Of a stretch of DNA of 14,975 nucleotides, positions 6,297-12,869 are shown one piece after another. How positions within the stretch are numbered: position 1 is the first letter of the stretch; each line of letters begins with the position of its first letter. Position numbers and translations under genes: made by a program. The notes under the pieces were generated by a model that saw only the letters and a list, made by a program, of their open reading frames with translations, had not been told where the DNA came from and made no database searches. The DNA is from CALRBF01 sp041164045 (lineage in GTDB: Bacteria; Patescibacteriota; Minisyncoccia; SW-4-49-11): assembly GCA_041164045.1 (NCBI GenBank), contig JBEAQD010000023.1, positions 1 to 14,975 on the forward strand, written 5' to 3'.

Positions 6297-7003
6297 AGTG
6301 TTTTAATAAAGTTAATAAGAATTTGATTAGCTAGAACTTCTTGGTCATCAATGAAATCTAATTTATGTTTGGTATACTCTGGATATAGCTGCATTCTAGA
6401 TCGATAATCTTGCAAGTTTAACTCCGGATGCAATTGGAATCCATAGATATTAGATTTATATCTAAATCCCTGTATAGGACACTTAGCTGAATAAGCTAAT
6501 AGTTCTGCTCCTTGTGGTAATTTTATAACTGAAGATTTATGACTAACGACACCATAAAAGGATTCTGGCAAAGATTGTAGGATATTATCTTTCTTACCTT
6601 CTGGTGTTAATGTAATTTTGGCAATTCCTGATTCTGCCATATTAGAATCAGTTACCACTTTACCTCCTAATAAATCGGCTAAAACTTGATGTCCAAAACA
6701 AATACCTAAAGTTGGAATAGATTTAGATTCTATGTGCTTAATAATAGGATTTATTTTATTCAACATATATTGTAAATTTTGTACTTTATGTGGCTCATTA
6801 TCTTCATATCCCCCCTCTCCTAAGCCACCTAGAATAACTCCTTGTACTACATTTAATTTATCTAAAATCATTTCTGTGGTAATAAAATTTGACATTAGAT
6901 TCATAAAAAGAAAATCATTGTAATTTTTGTCTACAGAATCATAAATACATTTTACTTCATGCCAACCTGACTGATCAGTTCTAAATTGCAACACTAAAAT
7001 CAT
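6293..7003 (-). CDS. Class I glutamine amidotransferase, GMP-synthase-like domain
   Basis: The 236-residue protein is a single GATase1 domain. The nucleophile elbow is GICFGHQVLA with C102, and the His-Glu pair of the triad is H192 and E194 in GFQLHPEL. VILGGLGEGGYED (56-68) matches the oxyanion-side segment of the GuaA-like group. No synthetase domain is fused, so it supplies ammonia to an unidentified partner or acts as a hydrolase on a gamma-glutamyl compound. It is the first gene of the operon with exonuclease, superoxide dismutase and M3 peptidase. The neighbours do not suggest purine synthesis, so calling it GMP synthase would be unsafe. It ends in TGA, overlapping the next ATG. Confidence 0.85.
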   Translation of the reverse strand: MILVLQFRTDQSGWHEVKCIYDSVDKNYNDFLFMNLMSNFITTEMILDKLNVVQGVILGGLGEGGYEDNEPHKVQNLQYMLNKINPIIKHIESKSIPTLGICFGHQVLADLLGGKVVTDSNMAESGIAKITLTPEGKKDNILQSLPESFYGVVSHKSSVIKLPQGAELLAYSAKCPIQGFRYKSNIYGFQLHPELNLQDYRSRMQLYPEYTKHKLDFIDDQEVLANQILINFIKTL

Positions 7004-7028
7004 TATAATTTATAAATTAATTAGGAGT

Positions 7029-7037
7029 ATTATAGCA
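7029..7037 (-). promoter_or_regulatory. Extended -10 promoter for the amidotransferase operon
   Basis: On the minus strand the sequence TGCTATAAT (7029-7037) is a perfect extended -10 element. The -35 region is only a T-rich stretch overlapping the rplL terminator tract. Transcription should start near 7022, about 20 nt before the ATG at 7003. Confidence 0.65.
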
Positions 7038-7049
7038 TATTTTAAAGCA

Positions 7050-7078
7050 AAACAAAAACCCTCAGTTGAATGAGGGCT
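7050..7078 (-). terminator. Intrinsic terminator of the rplJ-rplL operon
   Basis: On the minus strand CCCTCA/TGAGGG (7059-7064 and 7071-7076, 6-nt loop) is followed by TTTTTGTTTTG. It lies about 28 nt after the rplL stop and just upstream of the next operon's -10 element. Confidence 0.92.
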
Positions 7079-7104
7079 TTTGCGATATAGAGTAAAGCTA
7101 TAAG

Positions 7105-7503
7105 TTATTTAACTACAACTGTTGCTCCTGCTTCTTGTAACTTGGTCTTAAGTTCATCAGCATCTGCTTTTGAAACTCCTTCTTTAACAGCTTTAGGAGC
7201 TCCATCTACAATGTCTTTAGCTTCTTTTAATCCAAGTCCGGTAGCTTCTTTTACTACTTTGATTACTTGAATTTTAGAACTTCCAGCATCTTCAATGATA
7301 ACATCGAATGCTGATTTTTCTTCTGCAGCTGGAGCATCTCCGGCTACTGGTGCTGCTACACCTACTGCTACTGGAGCTGCAGCTGATACACCTAGAACTT
7401 CTTCTAAAACTTTTACAAGCTCAGATAGTTCAATAACACTAAGATTCTTGATTTCATCAACAATCTTTTCAAATTTTTCTGGTACTACGAATCCTTCTGT
7501 CAT
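7105..7503 (-). CDS. rplL: Ribosomal protein L7/L12 (bL12)
   Basis: The 132-residue protein forms the flexible ribosomal stalk that recruits translation GTPases. It has the N-terminal dimerisation domain (about 1-45, with IKNLSVIELSELVKVLEEVLG), an alanine/valine/proline-rich hinge (about 46-62) and the conserved C-terminal domain (about 63-132). The C-terminal domain includes KIQVIKVVKEATGLGLKEAK, the factor-binding helix region. It follows rplJ by 19 bp and ends at a strong terminator. The sequence before the ATG is AAGTATAATCAT with no Shine-Dalgarno, notable for a gene that is normally translated at about four times the rate of L10. Confidence 0.98.
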   Translation of the reverse strand: MTEGFVVPEKFEKIVDEIKNLSVIELSELVKVLEEVLGVSAAAPVAVGVAAPVAGDAPAAEEKSAFDVIIEDAGSSKIQVIKVVKEATGLGLKEAKDIVDGAPKAVKEGVSKADADELKTKLQEAGATVVVK

Positions 7504-7522
7504 ATGATTATACTTAACTTAA

Positions 7523-8047
7523 TTATTTGGTGTCTCTATAAGCTGATAAAACAGTTACGAGTCCACGAGCTACTCCTGAGGTTACCTGCAAGAATTGAGT
7601 CATAGGAGCTGCAATAGTTCCTACTACTTGTGCTTGTAGTTGTTCCTTAGAAGGTAATTTGGCAAGAGTGGTTACTTGCTCAGCTACAAGATATTGCCCA
7701 TCCAATAGTCCGCCAACTAAAGTAAATGTCCCTTTAGGTGCAGATTTGGAAAAGTTACTAATTACCTTTGCTCCAAAGACTGGGTCATTAGCAAAAACAA
7801 CCCCAAGATTTCCTGGTAATTGATCTGACAAAGATAAATTAACTCCTGTGTTTTGTAAGGCTTTATTGAATAAAGTTTTTTTAACTACTTTATAACTAGC
7901 ACCTTCTGCTCTCAATTGAGTTCTAAGCTCTTGTAATGAAGAAACACTAGAACCTTGAAAATCAGTAAATACCATACCTTGTGCAGCGGAAATTGTATCC
8001 TGCAACTCTTGTAACATTTCTCTTTTGCGTGATTTTGTTAACGCCAT
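7523..8047 (-). CDS. rplJ: Ribosomal protein L10 (uL10)
   Basis: The 174-residue protein anchors L7/L12 dimers to the 50S subunit through its C-terminal helix and binds 23S rRNA through its N-terminal domain. The N-terminus MALTKSRKREML matches the family. A TTG nine codons upstream (8072-8074) is in frame, but that extension would run into the leader terminator's U tract, so ATG at 8045-8047 is chosen. FNKALQNTG and PVFGAKVISNFSKS belong to the RNA-binding domain, and EQLQAQVVGTIAAPMTQFLQ leads into the C-terminal helix. It is cotranscribed with rplL behind a structured leader that probably binds the L10-(L12) complex for feedback control. Confidence 0.97.
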   Translation of the reverse strand: MALTKSRKREMLQELQDTISAAQGMVFTDFQGSSVSSLQELRTQLRAEGASYKVVKKTLFNKALQNTGVNLSLSDQLPGNLGVVFANDPVFGAKVISNFSKSAPKGTFTLVGGLLDGQYLVAEQVTTLAKLPSKEQLQAQVVGTIAAPMTQFLQVTSGVARGLVTVLSAYRDTK

Positions 8048-8072
8048 AATAGTATTATCTATATAATTTAAC

Positions 8073-8096
8073 AAAAAAGCTCGACCTTTAGCCGAG
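8073..8096 (-). terminator. Leader terminator (attenuator) before rplJ
   Basis: On the minus strand CTCGGC/GTCGAG (8091-8096 and 8080-8085, 5-nt loop TAAAG, one G-U pair) is followed by C and six T. The T run ends only 25 nt before the L10 ATG, so this terminator must be conditional. Confidence 0.85.
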
Positions 8097-8183
8097 ACAT
8101 AACAAATGTAGAAATTAATCTACTGATTTGCCTACATAAGACTTCTGTGTAAACACCGCTTATGGTCTCTGGCTTATAGCTTT
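8097..8183 (-). promoter_or_regulatory. Ribosomal protein L10 leader (autoregulatory RNA)
   Basis: From the predicted transcript start to the attenuator, the minus-strand RNA has nested pairing. An outer GCC/GGC (8171-8173 with 8130-8132) encloses CATAAG/CTTATG (8159-8164 with 8135-8140), which encloses GTG-TTTA-CAC (8147-8156). The 5' side carries GAGACC before the second stem, like the GAGAC kink-turn side of known L10 leaders. A second hairpin, GTAGA/TCTAC (8108-8123), separates this domain from the terminator. Known L10 leaders bind L10 with L12 and repress the operon. Here the terminator suggests control by attenuation. The assignment rests on position and fold, not on a covariance search. 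Confidence 0.8.
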
Positions 8184-8189
8184 GAAATA

Positions 8190-8218
8190 ATTATATCTCA
8201 AATTACAACTATAGTCAA
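8190..8218 (-). promoter_or_regulatory. Promoter of rplJ-rplL
   Basis: On the minus strand the -35 box is TTGACT (8213-8218) and the -10 box TATAAT (8190-8195), with a 17-bp spacer. This is one of the best promoter matches in the window. It predicts a start near 8183 and a leader of about 136 nt. Confidence 0.9.
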
Positions 8219-8226
8219 TAGTAAAG

Positions 8227-8257
8227 TAAAAAACCTACTTTTTGAGGGTAGGTCTTT
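8227..8257 (-). terminator. Intrinsic terminator of hsp20 gene
   Basis: On the minus strand ACCTAC/GTAGGT (8248-8253 and 8233-8238) with a 9-nt loop is followed by a run of six to seven T. The opposite strand also ends in a T run after the stem, so it may work in both directions. It isolates the rplJ promoter from hsp20 transcription. Confidence 0.88.
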
Positions 8258-8266
8258 TTACTTTGA

Positions 8267-8791
8267 TTATTTGATGGGAATTTTCTTAATCTTCACTTTT
8301 TCTGACTTTGGTAAGGTAATTGTTAAAACTCCATCTTTTAGCTCAGCAGCTGACTTCTCAGCATCTACATCAATCGGTAAAATTACTGAACGAGAGAATG
8401 GTCCCCAATAACATTCTTGATAGAAATAATTTTCTTGCTTTACCTTTACTGGATTCTTTCTTGCTCCAGAGATAGTAACCATATCATTAGTGATAGATAC
8501 ATCTAAATCTTTAGCAGTAACTCCAGCAATGGTAGATACAATCACAATGTCATTATCGGTTTGATAAACATCAATAGTAAGCGCACCTTCTACTAACTCA
8601 TCATCAGTTTGAAATGTAGCTTGAGTAGAAATCTTTGTCTCAGAAACATATTCATCTATAGAGTTAGATTCTGAGTCTGAGTCCGAGACATCAGAAAATC
8701 TGCTCCTCAAGTCATCTTGGATGTCCTCCTCTATTACTGGTTGTTCTTCAAAATCTACAGCTCCTGTTAATTTTCTTAAAATACTAGACAT
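8267..8791 (-). CDS. Hsp20/alpha-crystallin small heat-shock protein
   Basis: The 174-residue protein has a long acidic, serine-rich N-terminal arm (about 1-65, including DVSDSDSESNSID). An alpha-crystallin domain follows (about 68-163), with the signature AAELKDGVLTITLPK at 148-162. The tail ends in an I-x-I type motif, KIPIK (170-174), which docks into neighbouring subunits in oligomers. Such proteins hold unfolding proteins in an ATP-independent way in the cytoplasm. The acidic N-arm is unusually polar for the family, whose N-arms are often hydrophobic. The gene appears monocistronic with its own promoter and terminator. No CIRCE element is present. Confidence 0.94.
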   Translation of the reverse strand: MSSILRKLTGAVDFEEQPVIEEDIQDDLRSRFSDVSDSDSESNSIDEYVSETKISTQATFQTDDELVEGALTIDVYQTDNDIVIVSTIAGVTAKDLDVSITNDMVTISGARKNPVKVKQENYFYQECYWGPFSRSVILPIDVDAEKSAAELKDGVLTITLPKSEKVKIKKIPIK

Positions 8792-8832
8792 AATTTTAAA
8801 TGAATTGTTATATAAACTATTGCATTAACATA

Positions 8833-8861
8833 ATAATATCAAATATTATAAAAAAAAGCAA
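8833..8861 (-). promoter_or_regulatory. Possible promoter of hsp20 with overlapping palindrome
   Basis: On the minus strand TTGCTT (8856-8861) and TATTAT (8833-8838) are 17 bp apart, predicting a start near 8826 and a 35-nt leader. A perfect palindrome, ATAATAT-TTG-ATATTAT (8833-8849), covers the -10 box and part of the spacer, where a repressor dimer could block polymerase. The AT-rich setting makes chance palindromes likely. Confidence 0.45.
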
Positions 8862-8887
8862 GGGTTTGTTTGAAAACTAAATATTAT

Positions 8888-9598
8888 TTATGATTTGGAC
8901 TTTAGTCTCAAATGTTTGATAGTAAAAATCATACCTATGAATAAAGGGATACATATAATAATAAAATAAAATCCTATGATTAAACTTCCCCCTCCAATAC
9001 TACTAGATACCTCTATAACAAAATTCCACAATCCATGAAATATAATTCCAGCTAAAGCTAGCCAAATACCATTGATTTTATTATTATATTTAAAATATAG
9101 AACTAGCCCATATGTAAATAAGAAACTAGAGATAATATGTATAAGCAGAGATGTAAATGACCTTAAGACTAATAGTTGCTGTATTGCCTCAAAATTATCT
9201 TTATAATAATTGAGTACATAGGCTAAATTTTCAATTCCCGCAAATCCTAATGCTAAAGTAGCTGAATAAACAAAAGTATCTATTGGCTCATCCCATCGAC
9301 TAGTACTAATGGCAAACCAATAAACGAAAGCTCCTTTAAATATTTCTTCCGCTACAGCTCCAAAAATAAATTTAGACAAGGTCTCTGGTATTGTGATTAA
9401 TAATATATCCAAGACTTCCCTACCCCAGACTGCGAATATAACTATGGGCACAGCTAAAAAGCTTCCTAGTATAAAGGCTTTAGCTATATCTGTAGATTTT
9501 TCTGGATGCACATCTTGGGATAGAACAAAACCCAACCAAGCAAAACTAGGTATATATGATAGAATTATAGTAATAATGAATGGAGTATAATTAATCAT
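8888..9598 (-). CDS. PrsW-family intramembrane metalloprotease (M82)
   Basis: The 236-residue membrane protein has about seven hydrophobic helices. It carries the PrsW family motifs: E84-E85-x2-K88 in VAEEIFKG, D103 and D107 followed by FAGIENLAYVL (E123, N124), H154 in LLIHIISSFLFTYGL, and H188 in FHGLWNF. In Bacillus subtilis PrsW starts cleavage of the anti-sigma factor RsiW. No sigma or anti-sigma gene is visible here, so the substrate is unknown and the role may differ. It follows MurB by 8 bp and should be in its operon. The gap to hsp20 shows no clear terminator, so some readthrough into hsp20 is possible. Confidence 0.88.
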   Translation of the reverse strand: MINYTPFIITIILSYIPSFAWLGFVLSQDVHPEKSTDIAKAFILGSFLAVPIVIFAVWGREVLDILLITIPETLSKFIFGAVAEEIFKGAFVYWFAISTSRWDEPIDTFVYSATLALGFAGIENLAYVLNYYKDNFEAIQQLLVLRSFTSLLIHIISSFLFTYGLVLYFKYNNKINGIWLALAGIIFHGLWNFVIEVSSSIGGGSLIIGFYFIIICIPLFIGMIFTIKHLRLKSKS

Positions 9599-9606
9599 AA
9601 ATGTTT

Positions 9607-10545
9607 TTATATTATTTTCATTTGTTTATGTAAGTAGACTACTTCTTCTTCTATATTAACTCCAAACTCTTGAAATACTTTATCCTTAACTATTTGAATC
9701 AGATTAATTACATCCTCAAACTTACCATCTCCAGTATTGACCATATAATTCGCATGTTTATCGCTAACTTGTATATTCCCTGAGCGAATACCTTTTAAGC
9801 CTGCTTTTTCTATCAAATACCCACTTGGAATTATTCCCTTTGCAATAAAGTTCTCTAATTCTGGGAATTTATCTATCAATGATGGATTGATTATTCCTTC
9901 ATAGTTTTTGAATATACAACCTGAGCAAGCCACTCCAACTGGCTGATTTTGATTCTTTCTTACAATATTATCTCTGACTTGTTTCTGACCTTCAGCTACA
10001 TCCCCAAATTCTAGTTCGAATAATCCTCCTAAAATAATGTCCTTATTATTCTCAGATTTAAATCCACTATATCTATAATCAAAACCTATGTCTGTAGCAT
10101 CAACATCTCTAATTTGTCCATTTCTGTATACTCTAACTTGCTTTAATCTATCTTTAGTCTCGCCTCCAAAAGCACCAGCATTCCCTCTAATTGCCCCCCC
10201 CACACTAGAGGGAACCGATGGAGCCCATTCAAGTCCAGTTAAATGATTTTTATGTCCAAAAGCTGTAAGAATGGCTAAAGAAACTCCAGCCTCGGCAAAT
10301 AGATGTGTATTGTTAACTTCTAGATTCTTAGTATTCATTTTTATAACCAATCCATTTATACCATCATCTGATATCAATAAATTACAACCAGCACCAATAA
10401 TACCGACTGGTAGACTTTTTTCTTGTGCAAATCTCAAAGCCGAAACAACATCGTCATTACTCTCGGCAAAAACTACATATTTAGCTTTCCCTCCTATTTT
10501 GAAAGTTGATAAAGTTTTTAGAGTGATATTTTCTTGTATATTCAT
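9607..10545 (-). CDS. murB: UDP-N-acetylenolpyruvoylglucosamine reductase (MurB)
   Basis: The 312-residue flavoenzyme reduces UDP-GlcNAc-enolpyruvate to UDP-MurNAc in cytoplasmic peptidoglycan precursor synthesis. FAD-binding motifs are FKIGGKAKYVV (15-25), GAGCNLLISD (51-60) and SVPSSVGGAIRGNAGAFG (110-127). The active-site Arg is R158 in DYRYSGFK, and the C-terminal catalytic Glu is probably E301. The proton-donor Ser of the usual GS-x-FKNP motif is Cys here (C210 in CSGCIFKNYEG), and the Pro after FKN is also missing. Its ATG overlaps the TGA stop of the DUF4012 gene, indicating translational coupling with an envelope gene set. Confidence 0.95.
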   Translation of the reverse strand: MNIQENITLKTLSTFKIGGKAKYVVFAESNDDVVSALRFAQEKSLPVGIIGAGCNLLISDDGINGLVIKMNTKNLEVNNTHLFAEAGVSLAILTAFGHKNHLTGLEWAPSVPSSVGGAIRGNAGAFGGETKDRLKQVRVYRNGQIRDVDATDIGFDYRYSGFKSENNKDIILGGLFELEFGDVAEGQKQVRDNIVRKNQNQPVGVACSGCIFKNYEGIINPSLIDKFPELENFIAKGIIPSGYLIEKAGLKGIRSGNIQVSDKHANYMVNTGDGKFEDVINLIQIVKDKVFQEFGVNIEEEVVYLHKQMKII

Positions 10546-12860
10546 ATTTTATACTTAATTTGTATACCTATGTATTCATCTGTTCTTAATACTCCATCTT
10601 TTACTGTATAGCCCTCTTCAGTATCTTCTAAATCAAAAGATGATTGTTTCCAGACAGATTTTCTATTATTAGGTAATTCTAAATTATACTGATACTTGAT
10701 TCCTAAAGTTCCTGATTGTTTTTGTAAAATTAAAGAGTAAATATCATATGAATGGATTTCAAATGGCAATTCATATTCTATCATAACCTGACTTGTGTCT
10801 CCAGGTTTAGTTAGTACCCAACCACCTATCACTAATTTACCACTTTCCTCAAAAATATCAATATCCCAATCTTCATTATGATATAAATTATCATTGATAG
10901 CTTTGAGGTCTAAATCTTGCTCATACCCAGCAACCCCATCTAATGGCTGTTTAGCTTCTTTTTCAATATATCCAGACACATTCAAAATTCGTGACCCTTG
11001 AGGTATATAAGTTCTCATATAATTAATACTATTCTGATTCCACCATTCAAACTCTGTATTTCCACCTTTATGTTCTCTACTGACTATGACTTTATTATTA
11101 ACTTTTCCATTATCTTGTATTTTGGTTGATATATTCAAATTTTCCTGCATAACTCCATCTGTTTTATAGCCACCAATATTACTATGTACGATAGACAAAT
11201 AGTCTTTGGGTGCATCATACAACTGCCCACCTAAATTATATTTATTTACCATATTTTGTAAATTTGGATCTAGGAAATATAATAATATTTGCTTTTCTTG
11301 AAATGAATTATTAAGAGCTTCTAAGATTTTTTGATACTGACTAGCATCTGAGGATAATAATTTATTAATTAAAATTGGAGCTAAATCTGCTATAAATTGC
11401 TTTGGCTTATTTTCAACTCTATCATAAGCTACCCCTGTTTGATATTGTGTTATTCTGACAAAATTATCTGAATTAATAGTGACTCCATATTCCTCCAAAG
11501 TAATTGGACCCGTTATTAGAAGTAATCTCTCTATCACTGTAGGAGTGAGTGATATAATTCCATCGGGAGTAGCTCCACCAGTTTTTTCATAAAATGAAAT
11601 TATTTTTTTAGCACTAGTTGGAAAATCTGCGAACCAATTAGAATCTCTAAGATACCAGCGAGTTGTTAATTCTTGTAATGGCAAGGGAGCCAGAATATTT
11701 TGTGACAACTGTCCATCTGGATTATAAATCTCTTTGATATCTAGTTTTTTTACAACTCCTCTATCAATATTCATCATACCAAAGCTACCAATAAAACCTC
11801 CTGTAGCTCTTAATTCTTGATTATTTTGAAATATGAAGACATATCTTTTAACAATATCACTACCTACAAAATTTAAAAATATATCTATATACGGATCAGA
11901 ACTGATAATAGCTTGCTTTAATTTTGGAATGTCTTGGTATAATTGTTGTAAGACATCACCACTATATCCAGGCACCAAATTAATTGGCAATTTACCAAGA
12001 TTAGTATGTAATTTATCTAAAGCTGGGACTAACTTTTGATTTAAATCTTTAATACGCTGTATTCCATCAACCAAAGTAATTTGCTTAGTAGTGTCAAAAG
12101 GGTTAATTTCTTGAGATATAAAAGGTTCTATTGCTTGTGTTAACTCTCCTGTTACAGCTATTACCTCCGCTACATTAGCTGTTAAATCACTGCTATTTTG
12201 TATTATAGATAATCCTGGTAAAATAGATAGTAATAAATCAAGATTACCTTGTATAGAAGCTATGTCATCTGAACTTTGGTCAAATCCCTTAGATATCTCA
12301 CTAAGTGAAGTTGACAATGTATTGAAATTATCTTTATTAGTACCCCTTAATAAACTTTCACTGGCTGCTGCCTGCAAAAGTAGATTATCTTTGACCCTAA
12401 GTCCACTGTTAGCCATTCTAAGTGAAGGGATACTGATCACCATGATAAGACATAGTGATATAAATATTCCCATCGAAGCCCTAGCCGCATATAATATCTG
12501 GCTATTAATTGTAAATAATTGTTTAATCTGATTAAAGGTTTTATATCTGTTGTAATTATACCTTTTGGCTGAGGTAGGGATAAACTCTATTTTTATTGGG
12601 GCTTGATAGACTGGAGAATTATCAAACTCTATAATATTATCTTGTGTGATGGCCGTATCTAAAGGAGTATCAAATTCTATACTAACATTCTTAAAATCAC
12701 TTTTGATATTTTCCTCTTCTCCTATAAGAGGTAGATTAAAATTAGCTAATTCTCCCAAATCATCAGCTAATTTTACCTGTTCTTTTTGGATTTCTTTATT
12801 TTCTCTCAATTCAGATTGAGGCTTTCTCAAATCTAGAATTCGTGAGTTTTTTTGCCTCAT
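10542..12860 (-). CDS. DUF4012 membrane-anchored protein of unknown function
   Basis: The 772-residue protein has a cytoplasmic N-terminal arm of about 125 residues, charged and probably disordered, and one transmembrane helix (about 127-147, MGIFISLCLIMVISIPSL). An outer region of helices follows (about 150-330). The DUF4012 domain runs from about 338 to 460, recognised by FQNNQELRATGGFIGSFG (344-361), YLRDSNWFADFP (403-414) and DGIISLTPTVIERLL (433-447). The remaining 300 residues look beta-rich and extracellular. DUF4012 proteins are common in Patescibacteria and actinobacteria, often near glycosyltransferases; no biochemical function is established to my knowledge. Here it sits 9 bp after a GT4 glycosyltransferase and overlaps murB, suggesting an envelope polymer or surface role. 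Confidence 0.87.
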   Translation of the reverse strand: MRQKNSRILDLRKPQSELRENKEIQKEQVKLADDLGELANFNLPLIGEEENIKSDFKNVSIEFDTPLDTAITQDNIIEFDNSPVYQAPIKIEFIPTSAKRYNYNRYKTFNQIKQLFTINSQILYAARASMGIFISLCLIMVISIPSLRMANSGLRVKDNLLLQAAASESLLRGTNKDNFNTLSTSLSEISKGFDQSSDDIASIQGNLDLLLSILPGLSIIQNSSDLTANVAEVIAVTGELTQAIEPFISQEINPFDTTKQITLVDGIQRIKDLNQKLVPALDKLHTNLGKLPINLVPGYSGDVLQQLYQDIPKLKQAIISSDPYIDIFLNFVGSDIVKRYVFIFQNNQELRATGGFIGSFGMMNIDRGVVKKLDIKEIYNPDGQLSQNILAPLPLQELTTRWYLRDSNWFADFPTSAKKIISFYEKTGGATPDGIISLTPTVIERLLLITGPITLEEYGVTINSDNFVRITQYQTGVAYDRVENKPKQFIADLAPILINKLLSSDASQYQKILEALNNSFQEKQILLYFLDPNLQNMVNKYNLGGQLYDAPKDYLSIVHSNIGGYKTDGVMQENLNISTKIQDNGKVNNKVIVSREHKGGNTEFEWWNQNSINYMRTYIPQGSRILNVSGYIEKEAKQPLDGVAGYEQDLDLKAINDNLYHNEDWDIDIFEESGKLVIGGWVLTKPGDTSQVMIEYELPFEIHSYDIYSLILQKQSGTLGIKYQYNLELPNNRKSVWKQSSFDLEDTEEGYTVKDGVLRTDEYIGIQIKYKI

Positions 12861-12869
12861 ATAAAAATT

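Noticed and set aside
8048..8074. TTG start extending L10 by nine residues
   Set aside because: The extension begins inside the U tract of the leader terminator, and the L10 family starts at MALTK.
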